Origin: Bacteroidota bacterium
Lineage (GTDB): Bacteria; Bacteroidota; Bacteroidia; CAILMK01
Assembly: GCA_013288555.1 (NCBI GenBank)
Contig: JABDBQ010000008.1
Location: 18,706-82,705 of the forward strand
Direction: 5' to 3'
Length of the DNA: 64,000 bases
Part shown: one piece after another, positions 21,143 to 30,792 of the stretch
Layout of the letters: each line of letters opens with the position of its first letter
Position numbering within the stretch: position 1 is the stretch's first letter
Translations under genes and position numbers: made by a program
Notes under the pieces: generated by a model
Told to the model about the DNA's origin: nothing
Databases searched by the model: none
Seen by the model: only the letters and a program-made list of their open reading frames with translations

Positions 21143-21160
21143 ATACCGAACGGTTGGTTT
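21143..21160. promoter_or_regulatory. TetR-type operator upstream of MFS gene
   Basis: ATACCGAACGGTTGGTTT, same motif as at 19255 and 19918. Confidence 0.6.
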
Positions 21161-21252
21161 ACATTAAAGAGTGAAAGGTGAGAAGTAAGAAGTGAAAAGC
21201 AAAAAAATAAAACAGTATACAATTATTCATCAACCCTTAAAAAATCATCATC

Positions 21253-22878
21253 ATGAAAAATAACAAAGTCTTTATCCTTATAGGAATCATCCTGGCGATA
21301 TTCCTAGCAACGCTCGATCAGATGATCGTCTCCACGGCCATGCCACAAATTGTCCGTGATTTAAATGGCATGGAACGTCTCAGTTGGGTCTTTACGGCAT
21401 ATATGCTTACCAGCACCATTACTATGGTCATCTATGGAAAACTCTCTGATCTTTTCGGTCACAAACGCCTGTATATCATTGGTATTATTATCTTTCTCAT
21501 TGGCTCTGCACTTTCTGGTCTGGCGCAGAATATGAATCAGCTTATCTTTTTCCGTGCCTTTCAAGGCATAGGCGGCGGCGCTGTTATGATCATTTCATTT
21601 GCCATGATCGCTGATGTGTTTCCACCGGCAGTGCAGGCAAAGTACCAGGGCATGATCGGTGGTGTAGCTGCATTATCAAGTATTGTTGGTCCACTATTAG
21701 GCGGCTGGATCACAGATACGCTTTCCTGGCGCTGGACTTTTTATATCAATGTACCAGTAGGTATTGTGGCATTAATTGTTCTTATCGGCGCACTACCTGA
21801 TATCAGACACAAAATCAGTGCAAGTGCCATTGATTTTGCAGGGTCTGTTTTTTTAACTGCTATCCTTGTTCCATTTTTATTGGCACTGGTTTGGGGAGGC
21901 AATGAATATGGATGGGGATCCTGGCAAATCATTTCACTATTGATTATTTCTGTAGTATCTTTAATGGCATTTATCTATTCAGAAAGCAAAGCGAAAAATC
22001 CTATCTTATCTCTTGATCTGTTTGGCAACAGGGCTTTTGTGGTTTCAGCAACGGGGTCTTTTCTCACCACCATGGGGATGTTCGGCGTTATTCTTTTTAT
22101 CCCGCTTTTCGCACAGGGAATAATAGGCATCACTGCTACACATTCGGGGTTAATATTGACTCCTATGATGATGTCTCTCATCATTTCAGCGATTATCAGC
22201 GGCCAGATTGTTTCACGTACCGGGAAATATAAAATAATAGCTCTTTTAGGAATGCTTTCGGGTGCACTTGGGATGTATTTGTTTTCGCGAATTGATATTC
22301 ATACCACAAACAATATGCTTGTTATGAGCATGGCCATCCTTGGAACAGGGTTGGGATTAACAATCCCTATATTTCAGCTTTGTGCCATCAATGCATTCAG
22401 TGTGAAAAGAGTAGGGGAAGTAACTGCCGGTTCGCAACTTTTTAAAAATCTTGGTGGTACAGTAGGACTTGCGCTGCTCGGCGGGTTTATGAACAGTCAG
22501 CTGTCGTCTCACATGTCAAATGTGGTTAATGAACCTTTTGTTGCCACACTTAAAAAAATACAACCTGATCATGCGTTTGAAATGAATTCCAAAACCGTTC
22601 AAATGTTATTGAACCCAGCGGCACAATCCAAAATAAAAACCATGATTGAGTCAGCACCAAAACCTATGCAGGCTTCTATATCACAGAGCTTCAGACATTT
22701 TTTACAAACGGTAAAAATTGCCTTTAGTTCTTCGTTAGATAACCTGTTTCTGATAAGCGCATGTATTATGGTATTGGGATTTGTGGTTGTTTTGTTTTTA
22801 CCTGAAATACCATTAAGAAAAACAAATGATATTAATGTGGAAGAGACTATAAGTGAGATCACACCTTTAGCAATTTAA
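21253..22878 (+). CDS. MFS transporter, DHA2-type drug efflux
   Basis: LDQMIVSTAMPQIVRDLNG..WVFTAYMLTSTITMVIYGKLSDLFGHKRLY, about 14 TM segments. Confidence 0.93.
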   Translation: MKNNKVFILIGIILAIFLATLDQMIVSTAMPQIVRDLNGMERLSWVFTAYMLTSTITMVIYGKLSDLFGHKRLYIIGIIIFLIGSALSGLAQNMNQLIFFRAFQGIGGGAVMIISFAMIADVFPPAVQAKYQGMIGGVAALSSIVGPLLGGWITDTLSWRWTFYINVPVGIVALIVLIGALPDIRHKISASAIDFAGSVFLTAILVPFLLALVWGGNEYGWGSWQIISLLIISVVSLMAFIYSESKAKNPILSLDLFGNRAFVVSATGSFLTTMGMFGVILFIPLFAQGIIGITATHSGLILTPMMMSLIISAIISGQIVSRTGKYKIIALLGMLSGALGMYLFSRIDIHTTNNMLVMSMAILGTGLGLTIPIFQLCAINAFSVKRVGEVTAGSQLFKNLGGTVGLALLGGFMNSQLSSHMSNVVNEPFVATLKKIQPDHAFEMNSKTVQMLLNPAAQSKIKTMIESAPKPMQASISQSFRHFLQTVKIAFSSSLDNLFLISACIMVLGFVVVLFLPEIPLRKTNDINVEETISEITPLAI

Positions 22879-22883
22879 ATGTT

Positions 22884-23147
22884 ATGAAAAAAGCAGCACG
22901 CATTGCTATCATTATTGTTTTACTGGCATTGATCAGGTGCCTTGCAGAATTTTTCAGACTGGAATATCAGCTTGGGGATAAGTTGACCGTTTTAATGTTA
23001 AAACCATTCATGCTGGGCGCTTTGATCAGCTCAATATCATGTCTTATAATGGCCATTGGCCTGTTTTATTCCAAAAACAGGCTGGTGGTGGTTATTGCGG
23101 TTTTAACAATTACGGTTTTATTGGTTATTAAGGCAGCAGGCATGTAA
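22884..23147 (+). CDS. Small integral membrane protein
   Basis: 87 aa, about 3 TM helices, 5 bp downstream of the MFS gene. Confidence 0.7.
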   Translation: MKKAARIAIIIVLLALIRCLAEFFRLEYQLGDKLTVLMLKPFMLGALISSISCLIMAIGLFYSKNRLVVVIAVLTITVLLVIKAAGM

Positions 23148-23275
23148 TAAGTGCTGGGTTATTCATTTATTAATTTCCCAAAGGCACCATGATTGCTTTG
23201 TTTTGTTATCTTTGAGTTGAAGAATTGACAAAATAATCGTCTTATAAATCTGATAAAGGATTCCAGATATTAAAA

Positions 23276-25186
23276 ATGAAATACAAATCATCAGTAATTT
23301 CAACAGCGATCATTGTTTTTATTTCCTGCCTAAGCATGAATGTGTTTGGTGCAAATCATGGCGGTAGTCCTGAAACTGTTCATTTCAAGCAGCATACCCA
23401 TCAGGCTGTTGCCATGGCGGGAGAAGTTGACCTGATGCATGTCAACTCATCCTTTAATCCAATATTATTATCGACCGAGCCCGATCAGAGGTCAGATTAT
23501 CGTTCTTCACATATTCCCATGCAGACCAGTCAGCCTTCGCCATATTTTCATGAAGATAAACCCGCGGGACAGTCAGAAAATAAGACAGCTTCAGAGAATA
23601 TGCCTTCTGTGATCAATCAATTTGATGGGTCGAACGGGTACCCTGATCACCCGCCTGATAATTTTCTGGCTATATCCAAATCAGGCTATATAATCAGCGT
23701 CATGAATTCCAATTACAGGATTTTTCAGCCTAATAATTCCGGAACTTCATCTAATGTTTCTTTTTATGATGCCCTGAAAACGACATTTCCGAATTTCAAA
23801 GAGGTCTATTTCGATCCAAGGGTAGAATATGATGCTGTAAATGACCGCTTTATTATGACAATGCTGAGCGGAACCAATACACCCGCTTCAGAAATAGTGA
23901 TCATGTTTTCGAAATCTGGCAATCCTGCTGATGGCTGGTATGTATATAGTATTCCCAGTGATTTATACAACCAGCAGCAGTTTGGAGATTACCCGACAAT
24001 TGGGATTTCGAAAAGTGATTTGTTTATCAGCCTTCATTTGATCCATGTGTATCCAATTACCGGGGCTTATTCGTCCACACCTGCCATAGTTCAGATCAAC
24101 CTTGCAAACGGATATAAAGGTGATTCATTGAATTATGTAAGCTATGCACCCGATGGCACAAATTTTTATGTAACAGATACGTGGGTGCCAGTACCACATG
24201 GAATACAGGGCAATTATGGTGATAGCATGTATTTTGTGAGCAATCATGATACCATTGGGTCTGAGGTTGATTTGCTTGAAATAACAGGCAATGAAAATTC
24301 GGGAAAAGCGAAAATCAATATTGATACCACTTATATGTATCCCTCTCTCTATTATTCAGCGCCACATCTTGTCGGCGAAAAACAGGATACCACAACTTTT
24401 AAGCTCAATCCGGATCAGAATTGGATTACCCAGGCTTTTTATGGGGGGCATACCATTCATTTTGTGTTTTCTACCAAAGACCAGCATTCCGGTTTTACAG
24501 ATATCATATACGCCCGTATTGACGCTCAAAAAAAGAAACTTAATTACGTTGAATTTGGATTGAATAAAATGGATTATGTATATTCTTCTATCGCCCCGAT
24601 TGGGATATCTGATACGGATAAATCTGTACTCATCTCATATTGTAAAAGTGATTCTGTGATATACCCCGAAGTTGATGTAGTTGAGTGTGATAATAATTTC
24701 AATTTTTCACCATCCGTTGTTATCAAAGCGGGAAGTTCACCAATTGTTTCCTATGGACAAAAATCAGGCACGGTTCGTTGGGGCGATTACACAGGATTGG
24801 TGAGGCAGGTGGGCACTAATTACTGTTATTTTTCAGGATCTTATGGAAGCAGCAATACATACGAAACGACGGTTGCTAAAATAGGCCTGGTTAAAAACTC
24901 AGGAATCAATGAATCACAGGTTAAGACAAATAATAATAGTTCTGTTTTCCCTAATCCCGTAACAGATATATTCACTATTGATTTTGACCTGAAGCAAAGA
25001 TCTGATATCAGCATTGCTGTTTATGATATGAGTGGCAGGATGATTGAAATGCTTTATAAAGGGCTTACTGAAGCTGGCGATCAACGTTTTTCGTTCAACA
25101 AGGCGGCGCTTAAGCCAGGCGTTTATTCTTTGTCCATTCAAAGAGACGGAGATGAAACGATCAGCAAAAAGATTGTTGTGGAATAA
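23276..25186 (+). CDS. Secreted protein with T9SS type A C-terminal sorting domain
   Basis: Signal peptide; C-terminus VFPNPVTDIFTIDFDL...SDISIAVYDMSGRMIEML...LKPGVYSLSIQRDGDETISKKIVVE. Confidence 0.88.
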   Translation: MKYKSSVISTAIIVFISCLSMNVFGANHGGSPETVHFKQHTHQAVAMAGEVDLMHVNSSFNPILLSTEPDQRSDYRSSHIPMQTSQPSPYFHEDKPAGQSENKTASENMPSVINQFDGSNGYPDHPPDNFLAISKSGYIISVMNSNYRIFQPNNSGTSSNVSFYDALKTTFPNFKEVYFDPRVEYDAVNDRFIMTMLSGTNTPASEIVIMFSKSGNPADGWYVYSIPSDLYNQQQFGDYPTIGISKSDLFISLHLIHVYPITGAYSSTPAIVQINLANGYKGDSLNYVSYAPDGTNFYVTDTWVPVPHGIQGNYGDSMYFVSNHDTIGSEVDLLEITGNENSGKAKINIDTTYMYPSLYYSAPHLVGEKQDTTTFKLNPDQNWITQAFYGGHTIHFVFSTKDQHSGFTDIIYARIDAQKKKLNYVEFGLNKMDYVYSSIAPIGISDTDKSVLISYCKSDSVIYPEVDVVECDNNFNFSPSVVIKAGSSPIVSYGQKSGTVRWGDYTGLVRQVGTNYCYFSGSYGSSNTYETTVAKIGLVKNSGINESQVKTNNNSSVFPNPVTDIFTIDFDLKQRSDISIAVYDMSGRMIEMLYKGLTEAGDQRFSFNKAALKPGVYSLSIQRDGDETISKKIVVE

Positions 25187-25336
25187 CGATCATTTAAATT
25201 AAGCCAAATAGAGACATCTTTGGCCAGCTTCATAAATTCACTTTTTCTTAATCGCAATCAAAGCTTTGTTTTCTCTATTTTTGTACTGAGAACAATAAGT
25301 CCGGATTGAGGGTTACATTGAAAATAAAATACAGAA

Positions 25337-25876
25337 ATGGAAGAACTTGAAGTACCAACAGAAAATCTTCATGAAAAAATTCATGAGATTGCAGAAGAAG
25401 AAAAAAAAGAAAAATGGATTATGTACGTAGCCCTTTCTACAGCATTTATTGCTGTTTTAGCAGCTATTGCTTCTTTAATGGGGGGACATCATGAAAATGA
25501 AGCGCTCCTGGAACAACTTAAAGCCAGCGATCAATGGGCTTATTTCCAGGCAAAAGGAATAAAATCTGAAATTGCTATGTCGACCAGCAAAATGCTAACT
25601 GCCGTAAATGGAAAAGCAAATGATGCGGATCTGAAGCAAAAGATTGATAAATACGAAAAGGAGAAAGCCGAAATAAAGACATTGGCTACAGAGTTTGAAT
25701 CCAGTTCCAAAGAACATCTGGAACGTCATTTGTCTTTTGCAAAGTCTGTGACCATATTCCAGATATCCATTGCCGTGGCGGCCATTGCCATCCTAACGAG
25801 GCGAAAACTTCTCTGGGTTATCAGTATGATCTCAGCTGTTGGCGGTGCTTATTTTTTGATCGTCGGTTTCTTATGA
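25337..25876 (+). CDS. DUF4337-like membrane protein
   Basis: N-terminal acidic helix then TM; ASDQWAYFQAKGIKSE motif. Confidence 0.8.
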   Translation: MEELEVPTENLHEKIHEIAEEEKKEKWIMYVALSTAFIAVLAAIASLMGGHHENEALLEQLKASDQWAYFQAKGIKSEIAMSTSKMLTAVNGKANDADLKQKIDKYEKEKAEIKTLATEFESSSKEHLERHLSFAKSVTIFQISIAVAAIAILTRRKLLWVISMISAVGGAYFLIVGFL

Positions 25877-26541
25877 CCCGCCGGGGAATTTTCATTTGAA
25901 ATCTTTTGATAATACTTGCAGATTTCCTGTAATCCGCATATTTCGCATTTGGGTTTCCTGGCCAGGCAAACGTATCTCCCATGTAAAATCAGCCAATGGT
26001 GAAATTTGCCGGTGAGTTGCGGCTCAATATTTTTCAACAACTGATTTTCAACCTGCAAAGGTGTTTTGGACGGCTTTACCAGACCGATCCGCTGCGCCAC
26101 CCTGAATACATGTGTATCCACCGGCATTGTATTTTCTCCAAAAACAACAGAAGCAATCACATTGGCCGTTTTTCTGCCTACACCGGGTAGTTTTTCCAGA
26201 TCCTCAGTATTACCGGGGACTTTCCCATTAAAATCCTTTTGAAGCATTTGAGCCATCGCAATGAGGTGTTTCGTTTTACTATTGGGATAACTGATGCTTT
26301 TAATAAATGGAAATACATCATCAAAATCTGCACTGGAAAGCTCTGCTGGAGTCGGATAAACTGAAAATAAAGTTGGTGTGGTCATATTCACTCTTTTGTC
26401 GGTACACTGTGCCGACAACATTACTGATACAAGAAGTTCGTAAGGATTTCTGTAATGCAATTCTGTTTGGGCGTCAGGCATTGCTTTTTCAAAATACTGA
26501 ATGGCGCGTGCGTAGCGTTCTTTGATTGATATTGATGACAT
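25849..26541 (-). CDS. nth: Endonuclease III
   Basis: LLVSVMLSAQCTDKRVN, LPGVGRKTANVIASVVFG, VDTHVFRVAQRIGL, C-x6-C-x2-C FeS cluster (CLARKPKCEICGLQEIC). Confidence 0.96.
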   Translation of the reverse strand: MSSISIKERYARAIQYFEKAMPDAQTELHYRNPYELLVSVMLSAQCTDKRVNMTTPTLFSVYPTPAELSSADFDDVFPFIKSISYPNSKTKHLIAMAQMLQKDFNGKVPGNTEDLEKLPGVGRKTANVIASVVFGENTMPVDTHVFRVAQRIGLVKPSKTPLQVENQLLKNIEPQLTGKFHHWLILHGRYVCLARKPKCEICGLQEICKYYQKISNENSPAGHKKPTIKK

Positions 26542-26573
26542 GATCCTGCAAACTTAAACATGATCTGCCAATT

Positions 26574-26604
26574 TTTGGTTTATGGCACTATTTATGTATC
26601 TTTG
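26574..26604 (+). promoter_or_regulatory. Bacteroidota-type promoter
   Basis: TTTG-N19-TATCTTTG, 26 bp upstream of the start at 26631. Confidence 0.65.
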
Positions 26605-26630
26605 AATGTAACTATTAAATTATCGAGATA

Positions 26631-26840
26631 ATGAAAAAACTACTTTTATACGGAACAGCAATGATGTTCAGTTTTGCTATCGTTACTTCAGCATATGCTG
26701 GTAATGATAAAACTGACGGCGCAAAACAAACTGCAACCTGCAAAGACAAAAAAGCATGTACAGGTAAATGTAATGGCAAATGCACCGGAAAATGTACAGA
26801 CAAAAAGGCCTGTGCAAAACCGGAAAGCAAATCGAACTAA
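26631..26840 (+). CDS. Small secreted Cys/Lys-rich protein
   Basis: Signal peptide (LLLYGTAMMFSFAIVTSAYA) then CKDKKACTGKCNGKCTGKCTDKKAC; promoter and terminator flank it. Confidence 0.8.
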   Translation: MKKLLLYGTAMMFSFAIVTSAYAGNDKTDGAKQTATCKDKKACTGKCNGKCTGKCTDKKACAKPESKSN

Positions 26841-26860
26841 GATATTCTGACATATCTGCA

Positions 26861-26893
26861 AAAAACCCGGCCCAATGACGCCGGGTTTTTTTG
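26861..26893 (+). terminator. Terminator hairpin
   Basis: AAAAACCCGGC...GCCGGGTTTTTTTG. Confidence 0.85.
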
Positions 26894-27121
26894 TTTGTAA
26901 TCCCGATAGCCAGATTGTACTAAAATGAACCAGGATGGTATTTTAAGATATTATTTGGCCAATGTTAAATTTTTCAGGAATCAATTTCCGGTTTAATCAT
27001 TTAATTACTTTTGTCCTTTTTGATGATGAATTATAAACAAATAGTCTTTCCCATATCTTATGCATACATGCCGGCTGTACAGAAATAGTCAGGAAAAATA
27101 ATTAACCCTTAATTCAAATCC

Positions 27122-29338
27122 TTGAAAAAAGAGATCAAATCAAAATTTATCAATCGTGAAATAAGCTGGCTGGCTTTTAATGAGCGTGTATTGCAGGAAG
27201 CATCAGACCCTACAGTTCCATTGCTTGAACGTATTAAATTCCTGGGAATATTTTCTTCAAACACCGATGAGTTTTTCAGGGTACGGGTAGCTACTTTGAA
27301 AAGAATGGCCGATATAGGTGATGTGAAATATGTACTGGGTGGTAAACCCAATAAAATCCTGGCTCAGATTCAGGAAATCATTTTAGAACAGCGTTTTAAA
27401 TCAGATCATACCTACGAAGAGCTGATTAATGAGCTTTCCAATGAAAAAATATATATTATTAATGAAAACAATCTGAATAAAACACAGGGTGAATTTGTGC
27501 GGCAATACTTTCAAAACCGGGTCCGGCCTACACTGGTTCCTATTATGATTGATTCTTCCCCTGTTGTTCCTGCATTGAAGGATAAAATGATATACCTGGC
27601 CATAAGGATATCGCACAGCGACGCACCTTTAAAATTCAGGCATGCTCTCATTGAATTGCCAACAGACCAGGTGCAGCGCTTCCTGGTCTTGCCTGAAGTA
27701 GGAGGTAAGCAATATATTATGTGGCTTGACGATGTAATCCGCTATTGCCTCGACGAAATATTCTCAATTTTCAAAGTTGATACATTACATGCCTATACCA
27801 TTAAGCTCACAAGGGATGCAGAACTCGACATTGATGATGAAGTTTCAGAAAGTTATCTTCAGAAAATAACCAAAAGTGTAAAGCAGAGAAAGAAGGGCAG
27901 GCCCGTCAGATTTATTTATGATGAAGCCATGCCGGCAGATATGCTTCGGCAGATTGTGAAAAAACTTTCAATGCATAAAGGAGATAATATTATTCCCGGA
28001 GGAAGATATCATAATTTTAAAGATTTTATGAAATTTCCGAAGATCGGACCGCCACATCTTCAAATGGAAAACAGACCTCCGATTCCGCATCCTGATATCC
28101 CTTTGAATCACAGTATGATTGATATTGTGCGCAAAAAGGATATATTATTGCATTATCCGTATCAATCATTCAATTATGTTATTGATATGTTGAGGGAAGC
28201 AGCTATTGATCCGCAGGTCATATCCATCAAGATGACATTGTACAGGGTTGCTGAGACTTCAAATGTTGTGAACACCCTAATAAATGCAGTTAAAAACGGC
28301 AAGCAGGTTACAGCTGTAATGGAGCTCCAGGCCAGGTTTGATGAAGAAAACAATATTTTATGGGCCAATCAACTCAGGGAAGAAGGTGCAAAAGTTATCC
28401 TGGGTGTTCCAGGTATGAAGGTTCATTCAAAGTTATTTTTAATTACAAGGAGAGAAAAGGAAGGCATAGTTAGGTATGCCTATGTGGGTACCGGTAATTT
28501 TAATGAAATGACATCAAGATTATATTCTGATCATGGTTTGTTCACGGCCCACAAGCAGATCACGGAAGATGTCAGCCAGGTTTTTAATTTCCTTGATAAC
28601 AATACCCGAAGGGGCACTTATCGTCAGTTACTCGTTTCTCCGTTTTATATGAGGGATACCCTTGTCTTGTACATCGCAAAAGAAATAGCTCATGCAAAGG
28701 CTGGTCTTCCAGCTTATATGATTTTAAAACTGAATAGCCTGGTAGATGAAGAAATGATCGATTTGCTTTATGAAGCAAGCAAAGCAGGCGTTAAAATGAA
28801 ACTCATTATCAGGGGGATATGCTCCTTGAAGGCAGGCGTACCGGGATTAAGCGAAAATATTGAAGCCATCAGTATCGTAGATAAGTACCTTGAACATTCA
28901 AGAATCCTTGTTTTCTGTAATGGGGGGGATGAAAAGATATATATCGGGTCGGCTGATTGGATGACACGCAATCTGGACCACCGGATTGAAGCGCTATGTC
29001 CCATCTACGATAAAGCCATCAGAAGACAATTAAAGGCTTTCCTTAGTATCGAATGGGAAGATAACGTCAAAGCCAGGATCCTCGGAGAAACACAGGAAAA
29101 CAACTATAAAATTAATCCGGGGAAAGCTATCGTAAGAGCACAGGATAAGATTTATGCATTATTGCGTGATGTGCAATACAATGGTGACGCTGAACTTAAA
29201 GAACTAAACAGATCTTTGTTAAAAACGGTGAAAACAGCCTCGAAAGAAACAACGTCTAAAAAAGTAGTGCGGAAAAAGGCAGTAAAAAAAATAATTGCCA
29301 AAAAAGTGGTTAGACGTAAATCGAGAACGATAAAATAG
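27122..29338 (+). CDS. ppk1: Polyphosphate kinase 1, TTG start, Lys-rich tail
   Basis: FINREISWLAFNERVLQEA, FLGIFSSNTDEFFRVRVA, KVHSKLFLITRRE, GTGNFNEMTSRLYSDHGLF. Confidence 0.97.
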   Translation: MKKEIKSKFINREISWLAFNERVLQEASDPTVPLLERIKFLGIFSSNTDEFFRVRVATLKRMADIGDVKYVLGGKPNKILAQIQEIILEQRFKSDHTYEELINELSNEKIYIINENNLNKTQGEFVRQYFQNRVRPTLVPIMIDSSPVVPALKDKMIYLAIRISHSDAPLKFRHALIELPTDQVQRFLVLPEVGGKQYIMWLDDVIRYCLDEIFSIFKVDTLHAYTIKLTRDAELDIDDEVSESYLQKITKSVKQRKKGRPVRFIYDEAMPADMLRQIVKKLSMHKGDNIIPGGRYHNFKDFMKFPKIGPPHLQMENRPPIPHPDIPLNHSMIDIVRKKDILLHYPYQSFNYVIDMLREAAIDPQVISIKMTLYRVAETSNVVNTLINAVKNGKQVTAVMELQARFDEENNILWANQLREEGAKVILGVPGMKVHSKLFLITRREKEGIVRYAYVGTGNFNEMTSRLYSDHGLFTAHKQITEDVSQVFNFLDNNTRRGTYRQLLVSPFYMRDTLVLYIAKEIAHAKAGLPAYMILKLNSLVDEEMIDLLYEASKAGVKMKLIIRGICSLKAGVPGLSENIEAISIVDKYLEHSRILVFCNGGDEKIYIGSADWMTRNLDHRIEALCPIYDKAIRRQLKAFLSIEWEDNVKARILGETQENNYKINPGKAIVRAQDKIYALLRDVQYNGDAELKELNRSLLKTVKTASKETTSKKVVRKKAVKKIIAKKVVRRKSRTIK

Positions 29339-29446
29339 AAGTACTTTTTATCAAAACCGCATATTTTGCACTTTCTCTTATTTTATTCCTAAATTTGCAT
29401 AGTAAAGTGGATATTTCTTACGCATAAAAAGTTATCCGACGCCATT

Positions 29447-29716
29447 ATGAGCACCCAAACACAGGAATTGACAGCATTAGAAACTGCCGTTGGTCTTGAA
29501 AACAGTATTATTGTCTATAACGATGACATTAATACCTTTGATCATGTGATTGAGAGTTTTGTGCAGGTTCTGGATCATAGTTTCGAACAGGCTGAGCAAT
29601 GTGCCTGGATCATTCATACCAAAGGAAAATGCAAAGTGAAACAAGGCGAATATGATCTTCTGGTTCCACTTTGTTCAGCAATTCTTGATAGAGGAATTTC
29701 CGCCGAAATCAATTAA
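29447..29716 (+). CDS. clpS: ATP-dependent Clp protease adaptor ClpS
   Basis: VYNDDINTFDHVIESFVQVLDHSFEQAEQCAWIIHTKGKCKVKQG. Confidence 0.93.
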   Translation: MSTQTQELTALETAVGLENSIIVYNDDINTFDHVIESFVQVLDHSFEQAEQCAWIIHTKGKCKVKQGEYDLLVPLCSAILDRGISAEIN

Positions 29717-29786
29717 TAGTTTCGTACTTTTTTTCAGAAATGAATCGGTGAATACTGAGCTAATGTAACTCCTGATTCCTAACCCC

Positions 29787-30779
29787 TTACTTTAACACAA
29801 TCTTTTTCCCGGGCTTCAGTTTTGCGTTCCTGGATATGCGGTTTATCTGGCAAATCCTGTTCACCGTTGTGCCATTGCGCATGGCAATTTTAGAGATGGT
29901 GTCTCCACGATGAATAACATATCCGCTATGTTTGCTATGGGTAGAATGTGTCCTGGAATTATAGGCATAATGAACAGCATGTCTGCCTCTTCCATGGCGA
30001 TGATGTCTGGAAAGATAATTGGCTTCCTCTTCGTGGAATTTGGCAAGGTATTCAAAATTATCTGCTGAAAGATTCAATGTATCGGACCGAAGAGCGTGTT
30101 GGGTCGTGTCGTCAAAATTGATAATTGAATTCGGGTCGATAGGTTCACCCAGGTATCTTACCTCAAAGTGGAGGTGGGGCCCTGTTGACCTTCCTGTTGT
30201 ACCTCCAAGTCCTATCAGCTGCCCCGCATTAACCACTTGTCCAGGTACAACATCCCTATAAGTAAGGTGTCCATATAAAGTTTCGAGACCATTATAGTGC
30301 CGGATTACAACACAGTTTCCATAACTGCGGCTCCATTGTGAAATACGTACAACGCCATCAAAAGCTGATACAACTGTATCGCCTCTGTCTAATTTAAGGT
30401 CAATACCATAATGATAGCGGGTATGGTTTCTTTTTCCGAATTCTGAAGTAACATAACCGGCAACAGGAATGGCAAAACCACAATCTTTATGGTTTGCCAG
30501 TACAAGTGTAACGGTATCCGTCATTTTTGTAAGATCAAAATGATAAGGATGAATGGTTGCCGTATCCCAGATCATATATGCCTGTTGAAAAGGCAGGATA
30601 GAGGCAATATTGAGGTAATGATTATTATGATACACATCTGCTAGATTTACAGAATTGGTATCAATCATGTTTTTAGCGGAATCAATAAGAAAATCGCTTG
30701 CGTATAAATTATTAAACAATAACGCACTAAAAAGCGTTAGTATGCTTGTAAGTATTATAAATCTCCTGCTCCGGTTCAA
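29787..30779 (-). CDS. M23 family peptidase with C-terminal LysM domain
   Basis: HYGIDLKLDRGDTVVSAFDGVV, GRSTGPHLHFEVRY; LysM YVIHRGDTISKIAMRNGTTVNRICQINRI. Confidence 0.94.
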   Translation of the reverse strand: MNRSRRFIILTSILTLFSALLFNNLYASDFLIDSAKNMIDTNSVNLADVYHNNHYLNIASILPFQQAYMIWDTATIHPYHFDLTKMTDTVTLVLANHKDCGFAIPVAGYVTSEFGKRNHTRYHYGIDLKLDRGDTVVSAFDGVVRISQWSRSYGNCVVIRHYNGLETLYGHLTYRDVVPGQVVNAGQLIGLGGTTGRSTGPHLHFEVRYLGEPIDPNSIINFDDTTQHALRSDTLNLSADNFEYLAKFHEEEANYLSRHHRHGRGRHAVHYAYNSRTHSTHSKHSGYVIHRGDTISKIAMRNGTTVNRICQINRISRNAKLKPGKKIVLK

Positions 30780-30792
30780 GATTCTTAAACTT

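Noticed and set aside
24291-24563. Alternative-frame 90-aa ORF inside the T9SS type A protein
   Set aside because: Overlaps a well-supported CDS in another frame; no independent support.
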